Source of the DNA: an uncultured Clostridia bacterium
Lineage (GTDB): Bacteria > Bacillota > Clostridia > TANB77 > CAG-465
DNA: 64,000 bases
Direction: 5' to 3'
Assembly: GCA_934130595.1 (NCBI GenBank)
Contig: CAKOYF010000003.1
Location: 73,615 to 137,614 of the forward strand
The translations under genes were made by a program, and so were the position numbers. Positions 43,994 to 54,893 of the stretch are shown in pieces (position 1 is the stretch's first letter; the number at the start of each line of letters is the position of its first letter). The notes beneath the pieces are model-generated. The model saw nothing but the letters and a program-made list of their open reading frames with translations, had not been told where the DNA came from and searched no databases.

Positions 43994-44479
43994 ATGATAC
44001 CTTCAAAGTTTTTAAGATTAATTATATCTAGGAATCACAAAATTAATCTCAAAGAATTTTCATGGACTAAGGAGTTTGAAACTGCAGTATTTCATATGGA
44101 TTTTTATGATGATTGGCATAAAATATCTTTAAAAACAATATTTAACGACGGCTATAATATTGGAAACTGCCTATTAACTTCTTATTATGTCTCAAAAGCA
44201 ATTGAAGATTCTTTAATATGTACAGGAAAAGTAGAAATACTTAAAGGGACTAAAAATAGTCCAAACGGCGATCATGTATGGGTTGAAAACGAAGATTACA
44301 TTATAGATACCACTCTTATGATAAAGCTTCCTAAAAAATATAAGTATGCTAAATATTATCATAAAGATTCATGTATTCAACCACAATTTTCAAAAAACGA
44401 TATTTCTTATGAAGATGATAAATACTTTAAAGAAAAACATGCAGATCAATATTACTTAGACCTATTTTCAATCAAATAA
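43994..44479 (+). CDS. Small transglutaminase-like protein
   Basis: A 161-residue cytoplasmic protein. A possible Cys-His-Asp triad is seen: Cys in YNIGNCLLTSYYVS, His in GDHVWVENEDY and Asp in YIIDTTLMI, the order and spacing of papain-like transglutaminase folds. No known family was recognised beyond this. The first ATG (43961) lacks a ribosome site; the ATG at 43994 follows GGAAGTGA. It stands alone on the plus strand between minus-strand units. Confidence 0.6.
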   Translation: MIPSKFLRLIISRNHKINLKEFSWTKEFETAVFHMDFYDDWHKISLKTIFNDGYNIGNCLLTSYYVSKAIEDSLICTGKVEILKGTKNSPNGDHVWVENEDYIIDTTLMIKLPKKYKYAKYYHKDSCIQPQFSKNDISYEDDKYFKEKHADQYYLDLFSIK

Positions 44480-44504
44480 AGAAGGCTTAATTGCCTTCTT
44501 TATT
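44475..44504. terminator. Bidirectional terminator between the transglutaminase-like gene and folD
   Basis: A perfect 12-bp stem (44475-44486 with 44493-44504), six-base loop, overlapping both stop codons of the convergent genes. Confidence 0.85.
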
Positions 44505-45344
44505 TTGTTCTATTGTAGCTTGTACTACATTTTCAAGTAAAGATAGAACTGTTGTAAGTCCTACCCCTCCTGGTACAGGAGTAATTTTGCTACATATTGG
44601 TAAAACAGATTCTGTATCTACATCTCCTAATATTTTGCCATTAACTCTATTTATTCCAACATCTACTACTACAGCACCCTCTTTTACCATATCTTTTGTT
44701 ATTATATGCGGTCTTCCTACTGCTGCTACTAATATATCTGCTTGTTTTGTGAAAATTGATATATCTTTAGTTTTAGAATGACATATTGTAACAGTAGCTC
44801 CTCTTTTTAATAATATTTGAGAAATAGGTTTACCAACAATTCTACTTCTTCCAACTATTACTGCATGTTTTCCTTCACAATCAAAACCTATATCATCTAG
44901 TATTGTAATTATTCCTTTTGGAGTACATGGTATAAATGTCTCTTTTTCTCCAATAAAAAGCTTTCCTAATGTTAAAGGATGAAATCCATCAACATCTTTT
45001 GATGCAGAAATAGAATCTAATACTTCATCCATATCTATATGATGGTATAGTGGTAATTGTACCAATATACCATTTACACTCTTATCTTCATTTAATTCTT
45101 TTACTTTACGTACTACCTCCTCAGTAGTCGCCTCTTTACCAAAAATATATTCTTCTTGCTCTACACCTAATTCTTCACACATCTTACGTTTTTTTCCAAC
45201 ATATATTTTTGAAGCTTCATCATCACTTGCTAAAACCACAGCAAGTTTAGGATTAATTCCCTTTTCTTTTAATTTTACAACTTTTTCTTTTAGTTCTTCT
45301 TTTTTTCTAGCTACAATTTCTTTTACGTTAATCTTTTCTCCCAT
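44487..45344 (-). CDS. folD: Methylenetetrahydrofolate dehydrogenase/cyclohydrolase FolD
   Basis: A 285-residue bifunctional enzyme interconverting 5,10-methylene-, methenyl- and 10-formyl-tetrahydrofolate. The catalytic YVGKKRKMCEELG region with Lys, GILVQLPLYHHID, and the NADP-binding VIVGRSRIVGKPI and TPVPGGVGLTT are all present. It supplies formyl groups for Fmt and purines. Its start overlaps the end of dpaA by 22 bases, so they are translated from one message. Confidence 0.96.
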   Translation of the reverse strand: MGEKINVKEIVARKKEELKEKVVKLKEKGINPKLAVVLASDDEASKIYVGKKRKMCEELGVEQEEYIFGKEATTEEVVRKVKELNEDKSVNGILVQLPLYHHIDMDEVLDSISASKDVDGFHPLTLGKLFIGEKETFIPCTPKGIITILDDIGFDCEGKHAVIVGRSRIVGKPISQILLKRGATVTICHSKTKDISIFTKQADILVAAVGRPHIITKDMVKEGAVVVDVGINRVNGKILGDVDTESVLPICSKITPVPGGVGLTTVLSLLENVVQATIEQNKEGN

Positions 45345-46123
45345 TTATCTTCCTCTCCTAATAGTTCATCTATTGTTTCTTTTATGTATAATGCTGCTGA
45401 ATATGGTGAATCTTTTGAAGGAACCGCTAAATACCAAGCTGTATTTATTTTGTTTTTGTACAATTCTTCAAAATCCACTCCTCCAGGAGCTGACGCAAGG
45501 TCTATTACACACGCTTTTCGATTTAGTAATGCTACTTTATTTTTATCTAAAATCATTGTTGGAATAGTATTAAATACTATATCCATTTTAGGTAACACTA
45601 AATCTAAATCTTTTAAATCTACTCCATTATATCCCATACTTTCTATTAATGCAATATCTTTCTTTTTTCGAGCTTCACAAAAAATATTTGCACCAAATCC
45701 TTCTAAATTTCTTGCCAAAGCTTTACCAATTCTACCATATCCAAGTATTAATACATTTGATTTATTCAAAGTAAAGTCTGTCATCTCAATTGCTTTTTTT
45801 ATTGCTCCTTCACTTGTTGCAACAGCGTTTTTTATACTATATTGCTCATAATCTAACAAGTCTATTACATTAATATTATTTTCTTTTAACTTATTTATTA
45901 CGCTATCTTTTATTGCTCCTGAGACCAAAGTTTTATTACTATTTTTTAGTTTTAATATCATATCTTCAATTGTCATATCACTATTATTTATATTAACCAT
46001 ATCTTTTGAAAATGGAATTGGACAAACTACTACATCTGCCTCCTCTAATTTTACCTTTTCTTTTTCATATAATTCTCTTAACTTCACACTTCTTTCGTCT
46101 TGACCTACTATATAAATTTTCAT
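45323..46123 (-). CDS. dpaA: Dipicolinate synthase subunit A
   Basis: A 266-residue dehydrogenase-like subunit that makes dipicolinate from dihydrodipicolinate with DpaB in the sporulating mother cell. An N-terminal MKIYIVGQDERSVKLRELY is typical of DpaA, and the Rossmann loop is LILGYGRIGKALARNLEGFG; the C-terminus IDLASAPGGVDFE and PYSAALYIKETI (aligned to PKSAGEI/YI in Bacillus) agree. Usually dpaA and dpaB are adjacent, whereas here folD follows instead and dpaB is at the other end of the window. An AGGTGA site marks the start. Confidence 0.88.
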   Translation of the reverse strand: MKIYIVGQDERSVKLRELYEKEKVKLEEADVVVCPIPFSKDMVNINNSDMTIEDMILKLKNSNKTLVSGAIKDSVINKLKENNINVIDLLDYEQYSIKNAVATSEGAIKKAIEMTDFTLNKSNVLILGYGRIGKALARNLEGFGANIFCEARKKKDIALIESMGYNGVDLKDLDLVLPKMDIVFNTIPTMILDKNKVALLNRKACVIDLASAPGGVDFEELYKNKINTAWYLAVPSKDSPYSAALYIKETIDELLGEEDKWEKRLT

Positions 46124-46151
46124 AAAATAACATCACCTATACAATTATATA

Positions 46152-46184
46152 AAAAAAGAGAATGTTTTATTCATTCTCTTTTTT
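46152..46184 (-). terminator. Cardiolipin synthase terminator
   Basis: A perfect 13-bp stem (46152-46164 with 46172-46184), seven-base loop, with a T-run on the minus strand. It closes the queA-to-cls run. Confidence 0.85.
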
Positions 46185-46202
46185 AAACAATAATATATAG
46201 GA

Positions 46203-47792
46203 TTAAAACATAGTTGAAAATACTGTAAGAATAGATTCAATTAATTTCTTTATAAGTGGTCTTTTTATCCAATTTTTTAATTCAACTTTTATACATGAGT
46301 TTTCTATCATGTTTAAGAAATCTTCTTTTATTTTTATTTCTGTTGAAGTACCATATATTAGACTTACACATTCATAGTTTAAGTTCATACTTCTATAATC
46401 CATATTAGCGCTTCCAACAATTCCAATTTTATCATCTGAGACAAAAGTCTTAGAATGTATAAAACCAGGTCTGTATTCGTATACATTTACACCTGCAGAT
46501 AGCAATACTTCATAATATGATCTAGTAGACATTTGAACTATTTTTTTATCTGGTATATGTGGTAATATTATTTTTACATCTACACCACTTCTTGCCGCAT
46601 TTAGTAATGCTGTTAACATTGGCTCTGAAATAGCAAAATATGGAGTAGTAATATACACATAATCTGTTGCTGTATTTATCATTTGCATATATAAAGATTC
46701 TATAGGATTTTTTCTATTATTAGGTCCATCGGATAAAGCTACTGCTATACCTTCTTTAGCCTTTTTATCTGTTTTTGAACTTAAACTAATGCTTTTATAC
46801 TTATCATAATCTAATTCTATTTTTTTATCTATTAGCTTTAAATCTCTTAAAAACATAAGTGCAAAGTTCCATGATATTTCACCTTCAAATCTAATACCTG
46901 CATCTTTCCAATGTCCATATTTTTCTTTTATATTGGCATATTCGTCCGCAAGATTAAATCCTCCAGTATAGGATATCTTTCCATCAATTGCAATAACTTT
47001 TCTATGTAATCTATTATTAAAATATGAATTTATTAGTATTGATAATGGATTAAAGGCATATACTTTAACTCCAGCATCAGCTAAATCTTTTCTAGCTTTT
47101 TTAGTAAACTTGCCAATACAACCATATGAATCATATATTATTCTTACGTCAAGACCTTCTTTAGCCTTTTTCTTTAAGATTTCAAAAACTTCATCTGTAA
47201 TTTTACCTTTGTCTATAATATAAAATTCCATGAATATATATGATTTTGCATTTAATAAATCTTGTTTTAAATCTACAAATACTTTATCTCCTAAATCATA
47301 ATATTTACTTGATACATTTTGACAAACTGGATAAGATGTAATATTTTGAATGTATTGTAACATATTATATACATGCTTATCTTCCTCTTTTAATTCATTT
47401 AATGCTTCAAAAGAATTGTCTAATAAATAATTGGTATCATTTTCTATTTGTTTTATATCTATTTGTTTCTTTCTTCTTAGTCTACTATTTCCCCATAAGA
47501 TGTATACACAAATTCCAAAAACAGGCATAAACATAATAAATAGTATCCATGCAAGTTTATATAATGCGGAATCATGTTTTGCTAATATATATATTACAGC
47601 GACTATTCTAATAATATTATATACGAAAAATTTAGAATCATATACACTTCCTGTTGCAGATAAAAGTACCCAAAAAACAGCTACTTGCAACAATAATGCA
47701 ATCAAAACTAATATTGTTTTCCATATTAATCTTAATAATAAGCTCTCGGATTTTCTTACATTCTTCTTTAATTTTCTAGATTCTTTATCCAT
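46203..47792 (-). CDS. cls: Cardiolipin synthase
   Basis: A 529-residue phospholipase D-type enzyme joining two phosphatidylglycerols into cardiolipin at the inner membrane. Two N-terminal membrane helices (about residues 18-50 and 55-100) precede two HKD motifs: HRKVIAIDGKISYTGGFN and HSKTFVSDDKIGIVGSAN. Full length for the family. It is 18 bases downstream of tgt and the last gene of the run. Six such bacterial types exist; the length and two helices suggest the ClsA-like group. Confidence 0.95.
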   Translation of the reverse strand: MDKESRKLKKNVRKSESLLLRLIWKTILVLIALLLQVAVFWVLLSATGSVYDSKFFVYNIIRIVAVIYILAKHDSALYKLAWILFIMFMPVFGICVYILWGNSRLRRKKQIDIKQIENDTNYLLDNSFEALNELKEEDKHVYNMLQYIQNITSYPVCQNVSSKYYDLGDKVFVDLKQDLLNAKSYIFMEFYIIDKGKITDEVFEILKKKAKEGLDVRIIYDSYGCIGKFTKKARKDLADAGVKVYAFNPLSILINSYFNNRLHRKVIAIDGKISYTGGFNLADEYANIKEKYGHWKDAGIRFEGEISWNFALMFLRDLKLIDKKIELDYDKYKSISLSSKTDKKAKEGIAVALSDGPNNRKNPIESLYMQMINTATDYVYITTPYFAISEPMLTALLNAARSGVDVKIILPHIPDKKIVQMSTRSYYEVLLSAGVNVYEYRPGFIHSKTFVSDDKIGIVGSANMDYRSMNLNYECVSLIYGTSTEIKIKEDFLNMIENSCIKVELKNWIKRPLIKKLIESILTVFSTMF

Positions 47793-47810
47793 GTACTATT
47801 CACCCTACTA

Positions 47811-48959
<1,149 letters not shown>

Positions 48960-48973
48960 CTACAATCTAATTG

Positions 48974-51247
48974 TTATAATATCTTTTCAATAGCCGTAAA
49001 TATTATTGAAGATAATATTACAGCAACTAAAAATGTATAATCTCTAAATACATACAAGTTTTCTGCTATATTTAGTTTTATTTTTCTATAATCCAAACTT
49101 TCTTTTAATTTTCTTATACTCTCTTTATCTTTAAGTTGCATTGCTTTATTATATATCATATATATTAATATGCAAAATCCAACAGCATTTAAAGCAATCT
49201 GTGCATATGTAAATATTTGCATAAATGTAATATGATCATAGAACAAAGCTTCAATTGTTGCAAATCCATTACTTATAAAGTGAAGTATCATTGTTGGATA
49301 TAATTTACCTGTTTTTTCTCTAACAATAGCAAATAGTATTCCAACTAAAAATGCAAATATAAATTGTGTTACATTCATATGTATTGTTGCAAATACTAAA
49401 GCAGATACTATTGTTGCAAAAATTGCGCCTTTGCTTCTTAGTACACCATATATTCCTTTACGAACAAATAGTTCTTCAAAAATTGCAGGTAATATTGCAA
49501 CTTCTAAAAATACTAAAATTGTAGCAAATTTTCCACTATAATTAAATAGTCCCATTGCCTCAGTTATATCTGAACTTATTCCTATTTTTTCTATTGCAAA
49601 AGAACAAATAACTTGTATAACACTCATTACAGGAATTGATAACACAATATACTTAATGCATGTTATTATTGATTCTTTTTTACTAGTTTTATCTTTTTCA
49701 ATTTGCTTTTCTTTTTCATTATCTGTTAGTAAATATGGTCTAATTACTAAATAAGGTACAGCTAGTGATACAACAAATACAATACACATTAGTATTAAAT
49801 AAATACAGTCTTTTGAAATAAATGTAATTTTTTCTGCAAGTAAAGGAAGTATTGTACTAGCTATTAATCCTCCAACAACTTGCAAAATAACAAGTAGTAT
49901 TACACTAAGACCAATAATTAAACCTTTTTTTGAGCTTTCTTTTCTATCTATTATTTTTTCTTGATATTCTCTTGTAGCTATTATTTTCTCAATTCCTTCT
50001 ATCTTTTTATTCTTCTTTGAACTGTAGTCTAATATTGCGTTCTTAAAAGGCTTTTGTACAAGAATAAGACTTAGTGGTATTGATGCTACAAGAATTACTA
50101 TAGATATAATTACTTGTATAACATTTGCTTGACCTATTAAAAACATAGCTGGTATAAAATACATTGATGCTATAGGTAGTACAGACAATATGTATGCTAC
50201 TACTCCAGATGTTTTAAGTGGTGTTACAAGTACTGTAACAATTGTATATAATATTAAATTTAATGTAACTAAAAGAATAGTTGCATTTCCTGCTTCTTGA
50301 ATATTTGTTGTTTTAGCAGACATTACAGATTGAATAACACCTTGTAAAAATGTAGTTAAACACATAAATACAAATGTAATTATAAAATAATTTATTGTTT
50401 TTAATGATATAAAACTACTAATATTTACTGCTTCCATTCCATCAATATTTACTTTTGCTGTTGCAAATAAAGAAGAAAGCATTACTGCAATTATCATATA
50501 CGTAATCATAAATACAAATTGTACTACTACAGTTAAACACATACTTAGTACTTTAGAAATTATATACTCTTTTGTTGTTATTGATGTTAGTATATATTCA
50601 ATACTCTTAGACATTTTTTCTTGAGATATTGTATTTGCAATTTTATTTAAACATAGTAACAATATAAAGAATATTAAGTAGTTAGAAACCATCTGTAAAA
50701 TTGATGTGTTCTCACTTGTATCTACTTTTTCAGATAATATTATTCTATCTATTACAGCATCTTCTTTTATTACTTCTATTTCTTGTTCTGTTAAGTTTTT
50801 ATTTTCTGAAACCATTGTGTTTTTAACGCTATTTAGTACTTTTTCTACTCTTTCAATATAACTTGCAAGAACTGTTTCTTTAGTAATAAAATCTGTTTTT
50901 ATATATGCTCTATCATCTTTTTGTACTTTTAATAATATAACATTTTCAGATATATCAGCATTTTCATACTCTGATACATTTTCTACTTTTTCTATAGTAA
51001 AGTTTTCATCTTCTTTAAATTCCTCATATATTTTCTCATATGCTAAATTATCATCATCTTGTATATACATTTGTATTTGTGAATCTAAAGAAACATTATT
51101 TTTCTTAAGTAAAGTTTTAAAATTATTAAAATTTATACCTACTATAGTAACTATAAGAAGTAATAAGTTTAAAATAACAAACCATTTATTTTTTATACTT
51201 CTTTCAAATTCATTTTTTATTATTGCACCTATTTTTCTATTCTTCAT
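48974..51247 (-). CDS. ABC-2 type permease fused to a CPBP intramembrane protease domain
   Basis: A 757-residue membrane protein. The first part is a NatB-like ABC-2 permease: an N-terminal basic IIKNEFERSIKNKW, one helix, a large external loop (about 50-180) and several helices to about 420. The second part has further helices and a CPBP (CAAX/Abi) protease signature: FEELFVRKG with Glu591-Glu592, IHMNVTQF with His623 and ILHFISNG with His656, the usual metal ligands. Its ATPase is encoded just upstream and overlaps by 11 bases. NatA/NatB systems export sodium or peptides; a protease fused to the exporter could process a peptide cargo, but no cargo gene is nearby. Confidence 0.88.
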   Translation of the reverse strand: MKNRKIGAIIKNEFERSIKNKWFVILNLLLLIVTIVGINFNNFKTLLKKNNVSLDSQIQMYIQDDDNLAYEKIYEEFKEDENFTIEKVENVSEYENADISENVILLKVQKDDRAYIKTDFITKETVLASYIERVEKVLNSVKNTMVSENKNLTEQEIEVIKEDAVIDRIILSEKVDTSENTSILQMVSNYLIFFILLLCLNKIANTISQEKMSKSIEYILTSITTKEYIISKVLSMCLTVVVQFVFMITYMIIAVMLSSLFATAKVNIDGMEAVNISSFISLKTINYFIITFVFMCLTTFLQGVIQSVMSAKTTNIQEAGNATILLVTLNLILYTIVTVLVTPLKTSGVVAYILSVLPIASMYFIPAMFLIGQANVIQVIISIVILVASIPLSLILVQKPFKNAILDYSSKKNKKIEGIEKIIATREYQEKIIDRKESSKKGLIIGLSVILLVILQVVGGLIASTILPLLAEKITFISKDCIYLILMCIVFVVSLAVPYLVIRPYLLTDNEKEKQIEKDKTSKKESIITCIKYIVLSIPVMSVIQVICSFAIEKIGISSDITEAMGLFNYSGKFATILVFLEVAILPAIFEELFVRKGIYGVLRSKGAIFATIVSALVFATIHMNVTQFIFAFLVGILFAIVREKTGKLYPTMILHFISNGFATIEALFYDHITFMQIFTYAQIALNAVGFCILIYMIYNKAMQLKDKESIRKLKESLDYRKIKLNIAENLYVFRDYTFLVAVILSSIIFTAIEKIL

Positions 51248-52136
51248 AAGCAGTACCTACCTTATCTAAGAATATATCATTTAAAGAGATATTAAGTACA
51301 CTAAACTTTGTTATTTCACTAGTATATAACAATCTAAAAACATCACTAATTCTTTCTTTGTTTGCTAGATTTACTATATACCTATTATCTCCTTTTTTAT
51401 TTACAATACCAAATATTTCTATTTGTCTTAAAGTACTCTCTGGTATTTTTCCAGTAATATCTAAAGTTTTATTTGAATACTCTTGCTTTATGCTTTCTAA
51501 GTTTCCATTTAAAACAATCTTTCCATTATTTATAATTACTATATCTTCACAAAGCATTTCTACTTGACTCATAATATGTGAAGAAAATATAATTGTTTTT
51601 CCTTGGTCTTTTAGTTGAAGAATTATTCTTTTAAAATACTCAACGCTTACTGGATCAAGTCCTGAAAAAGGCTCATCTAATATTAATAAATCTGGATTAT
51701 GTAATAATGCAATAATAAATTGAATCTTTTGCTTATTACCTTTAGATAATTCCTTAATTTTCATATTTGCGTATTCTACTATTTCAAATTGCTCTAATAG
51801 CTCAAACATATGATTTTTTATATCTTCTGTTTTCATAGACTTCATTTTTCCATAATACATACATTGCTCATATACTGTATATGAATCTATAAGTGATCCT
51901 ACTTCAGGTAAATATCCTATTCTATCTGAAATTTCTCCGTTTATTTTTTCTCCATTGTATAGGACTTCTCCTTCGTCTGGATCTAATATATTTAAAATAA
52001 TTCTAAAAATTGTAGATTTTCCAGCACCATTTTTACCTAGTATTCCTAGTATATGTCCTTGTTCAACATTAAAAGATACATCATCTACAGCTTTTTTAAT
52101 ACCGAAATATTTACTTAAATTCTTAACCTCTAACAT
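51237..52136 (-). CDS. ABC transporter ATP-binding protein (NatA-like)
   Basis: A 299-residue ATPase subunit: Walker A GILGKNGAGKST, signature KELSKGNKQKIQF (LSKGN in place of LSGGQ), Walker B LLILDEPFSGLDP and the switch SSHIM. A C-terminal extension of about 80 residues is common in this export class. The frame extends upstream to 52169 inside queA; ATG at 52136 follows GGAAGG and is chosen. It pairs with the permease-protease encoded downstream. The context between queA and tgt gives no clue to cargo. Confidence 0.9.
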   Translation of the reverse strand: MLEVKNLSKYFGIKKAVDDVSFNVEQGHILGILGKNGAGKSTIFRIILNILDPDEGEVLYNGEKINGEISDRIGYLPEVGSLIDSYTVYEQCMYYGKMKSMKTEDIKNHMFELLEQFEIVEYANMKIKELSKGNKQKIQFIIALLHNPDLLILDEPFSGLDPVSVEYFKRIILQLKDQGKTIIFSSHIMSQVEMLCEDIVIINNGKIVLNGNLESIKQEYSNKTLDITGKIPESTLRQIEIFGIVNKKGDNRYIVNLANKERISDVFRLLYTSEITKFSVLNISLNDIFLDKVGTAYEE

Positions 52137-52150
52137 TATTTTTTTCCTTC

Positions 52151-53173
52151 CTATAATATCAACATACAATCTCCAAAACTAAAGAATCTATATTTATTTT
52201 CTACTGCTATTTTATATGCTTCCATTATTCTTTCTTTTGTAGCTAATGCTGATACTAACATAATTAGTGTTGATTCAGGTAAATGGAAATTAGTTAATAA
52301 TCCATCAATCATCTTAAATTTATATCCTGGATATATAAATATTTTTGTTTCTTCTGAATGTGGATATATTATACCATCATCTGCTGTAGCACTTTCTAGT
52401 ACTCTACATGATGTTGTTCCAACTGCTATTACTCTTTTTCCTTTTCTTTTTGTTTCATTAATTACATCACATGCCTCTTTAGAAATAATATAATATTCAC
52501 TGTGCATATCATGTTTTGTAACATCATCAACTTTAACAGGTCTAAATGTTCCAAGACCAACATGTAAAGTTACATACACTAAATTTACGCCTTTATTTTC
52601 AAGTTCCTTTAACACTTCTTTTGTAAAATGTAATCCAGCTGTAGGAGCAGCAGCACTACCTTTATTTTTACTATATACTGTTTGATATCTGTCTTGATCT
52701 TCTAATTTTTCAGTTATATATGGTGGTAATGGCATTGTTCCTAATTCATCTAATATTTCATTAAATATTCCATCATATTTAAATTCTACTATTCTTTGAC
52801 CATCTTCTAATATATCCATTACTTCCAAAGAAAGTTTATCTGAAAACTCAATAATTTCTCCTATTTTACATTTTTTACCTGGCTTTACTAAAGTTTGCCA
52901 TTTATCATCTTTTAATTGTTTTAACAACAATATTTCTATTTTTTCTTCTTTTCCTTTTCTATGTCCAAACAATCTTGCTGGAATAACTTTTGTGTCGTTT
53001 AATACTAATGTATCTCCTGGATTTATATAGTCTACTATATTTTCAAAAATTTTATGTTCAACTCCAGCTTTACTTCTATCTAGTACCATCATTCTTGATT
53101 TTTGTCTATTTTCAAGAGGTGTTTGAGCAATTAGCTCATGTGGTAAATCATAATAAAAATCACTTGTCTTCAT
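52151..53173 (-). CDS. queA: S-adenosylmethionine:tRNA ribosyltransferase-isomerase QueA
   Basis: A 340-residue enzyme that turns preQ1 in tRNA into epoxyqueuosine. N-terminal [13 protein letters not shown], then [38 protein letters not shown] and [11 protein letters not shown], all classical QueA blocks. It begins the queA-ABC-permease-tgt-cls run. The GGAG site is 13 bases from the ATG, longer than usual, and an earlier out-of-frame ATG stands between. Confidence 0.96.
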   Translation of the reverse strand: MKTSDFYYDLPHELIAQTPLENRQKSRMMVLDRSKAGVEHKIFENIVDYINPGDTLVLNDTKVIPARLFGHRKGKEEKIEILLLKQLKDDKWQTLVKPGKKCKIGEIIEFSDKLSLEVMDILEDGQRIVEFKYDGIFNEILDELGTMPLPPYITEKLEDQDRYQTVYSKNKGSAAAPTAGLHFTKEVLKELENKGVNLVYVTLHVGLGTFRPVKVDDVTKHDMHSEYYIISKEACDVINETKRKGKRVIAVGTTSCRVLESATADDGIIYPHSEETKIFIYPGYKFKMIDGLLTNFHLPESTLIMLVSALATKERIMEAYKIAVENKYRFFSFGDCMLIL

Positions 53174-53293
53174 TTTGCTTCATTTTCTCCTTTTTTAACT
53201 TTTACATTATACCACAAAAGGCTAAAAAATAACAGATTACATAACCTATTTTGTATATTTTAATTCATTTATGTAGAAAAAAGACAAAAAATA

Positions 53294-53408
53294 AAAGTAA
53301 AACAAGGTGATTATCCCTTATTTTACTTTAGATGAGATTAATTCCTTATTTCTTAATAAAAAAATTAATCCTGGTAAAAAGACTATATATAGAGCTACTC
53401 TCTATATA
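53294..53408 (-). terminator. Three tandem hairpins between the CmpB-like gene and queA
   Basis: Three stems in a row: 53386-53394 with 53400-53408 (perfect 9 bp, then CTTTTT on the minus strand), 53336-53343 with 53363-53370 (perfect 8 bp), and 53294-53307 with 53316-53329 (14 bp, one mismatch, then TTTATTTTTT). The first and last look like terminators for the minus-strand gene at 53.4 kb. Confidence 0.65.
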
Positions 53409-53448
53409 CACTTATATTATATCATCATTTAATTAAATTTTCAATAAT

Positions 53449-54114
53449 TTATATATCTGTACTTTCTTTTATAGCAGGAAATTTTTCTTTAATATACTCA
53501 TTTGAAAATGTTGTATCATAAAATCTACCAATAAAAGTATATGCTCTTACGCCAGTATTTCTAAGAGCCATTCTTCCTAACACACTATATGTAAATACCA
53601 TATCTAAAGCAATAAAAAATACTAAAATATTACACACTGGTTGTGCTACTTTATATGGTACTTTCTCTATCGCTTTAGATATATTAGGATATAGCACTTT
53701 TAATAATATAACACCTAAAACGCCCCAAAAAGCCATAAAAGGTATTGTTGTTCTTCCACCTATATTTAGAAAATATCCTGTATAATTCCAAAACTTCACT
53801 TTAAATACATATTCACATATAACTGAAATTAGATACTCTGCTGCACCACTTATTAATGCAGAATATATATATGTTTTAAATATGCTTCTTTCTTTATTTT
53901 TTCTTGCTAAAAAAATTAATAGTATTACTGCTGGTATTCCATAAATTGGATTAAATGGGCCTATCATTAATCCATGTCTACTAGACCATTCTTTATATTT
54001 AAAAAAATAAATAAGTTCTTCATAATACGTTCCAAAAACACAGCCAAAAACGAAAAATATAAATAATTTAGAAAAACATAATCCTTTTGCAAAAATCTTA
54101 TCTTCTTTTGCCAT
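53449..54114 (-). CDS. Membrane protein of the CmpB (ABC-transporter type IV) family
   Basis: A 221-residue integral membrane protein with about five hydrophobic segments. The conserved beginning FVFGCVFGTYYEELIYF, then SSRHGLMIGPFNPIYGIPA, is the pattern of Pfam ABC_trans_CmpB; the name is historical and no ATPase partner is required. Function unknown. Start at 54114 chosen by AGGAG (the longer frame to 54141 lacks a site). Confidence 0.82.
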   Translation of the reverse strand: MAKEDKIFAKGLCFSKLFIFFVFGCVFGTYYEELIYFFKYKEWSSRHGLMIGPFNPIYGIPAVILLIFLARKNKERSIFKTYIYSALISGAAEYLISVICEYVFKVKFWNYTGYFLNIGGRTTIPFMAFWGVLGVILLKVLYPNISKAIEKVPYKVAQPVCNILVFFIALDMVFTYSVLGRMALRNTGVRAYTFIGRFYDTTFSNEYIKEKFPAIKESTDI

Positions 54115-54181
54115 AAAAATTTCTCCTATTGTTTTATTCATATTATTTCACATTAGCATATTTTTTATGCAAAAAAATAGC

Positions 54182-54208
54182 AAAGAAACTCTATTATATA
54201 GCTTCTTT
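54182..54208 (-). terminator. ung terminator
   Basis: A 9-bp stem with one G-U pair (54182-54190 with 54200-54208), nine-base loop, then GCTATTTTTTT on the minus strand. Confidence 0.6.
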
Positions 54209-54230
54209 ACTACTGTTTATATATTATATA

Positions 54231-54893
54231 CTATATATTTTCTATTTGCCAATCTATAGGTTCTATTCCATTAGCTTTTAAAAATTCATTTGCTTTAATA
54301 AAGTGATTACATCCAAAAAATCCACTTCTTGCAGAAAAAGGACTTGGATGTGGGGCTTCTAATACTAAATGTTTAGGATTAGTTATTAAGTATTTCTTAG
54401 ATCTTGCAAAATTTCCCCAAAGCATGAATACAACTGGCTCTTGTTTTTTATTAACTTCTTCAATAATTCTATCTGTAAAAGTTTCCCAACCTTTTCCTCT
54501 ATGTGAAGCTGGCATATCTTTTTGAACTGTAAGTACAGAGTTTAATAATAATACTCCTTGTCTTGACCATTTCATTAGATAACCGTTATTAGGAATATAG
54601 CACCCCATTTCACTTTGTAATTCTTTGTATATATTTTGAAGTGATGGAGGAGTTTTTACTCCAGGACATACTGAAAAAGCCATTCCGTGAGCTTCTCCTA
54701 ATCCATGATATGGGTCTTGTCCTAGTATTACTACTTTTACATTCTCATATGGTGTATATTTTAATGCAGCAAAAATATTTTTTTTATCTGGAAAAATAGT
54801 ATTATTTTCATATGCCTTATATACAAACTCATGTAAATCTTTATAATAATCTTTTTTACTTTCTTCTTCTATTATATCCTTAAAGTGATTCAT
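54231..54893 (-). CDS. ung: Uracil-DNA glycosylase
   Basis: A 220-residue family 1 enzyme removing uracil from DNA. The water-activating motif is GQDPYHG (58-64, Asp60), followed by GMAFSV, and the DNA intercalation loop HPSPFSARSGF has catalytic His182. All key residues are intact. The start codon overlaps the stop of the upstream hydrolase gene by one base. Confidence 0.97.
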   Translation of the reverse strand: MNHFKDIIEEESKKDYYKDLHEFVYKAYENNTIFPDKKNIFAALKYTPYENVKVVILGQDPYHGLGEAHGMAFSVCPGVKTPPSLQNIYKELQSEMGCYIPNNGYLMKWSRQGVLLLNSVLTVQKDMPASHRGKGWETFTDRIIEEVNKKQEPVVFMLWGNFARSKKYLITNPKHLVLEAPHPSPFSARSGFFGCNHFIKANEFLKANGIEPIDWQIENI

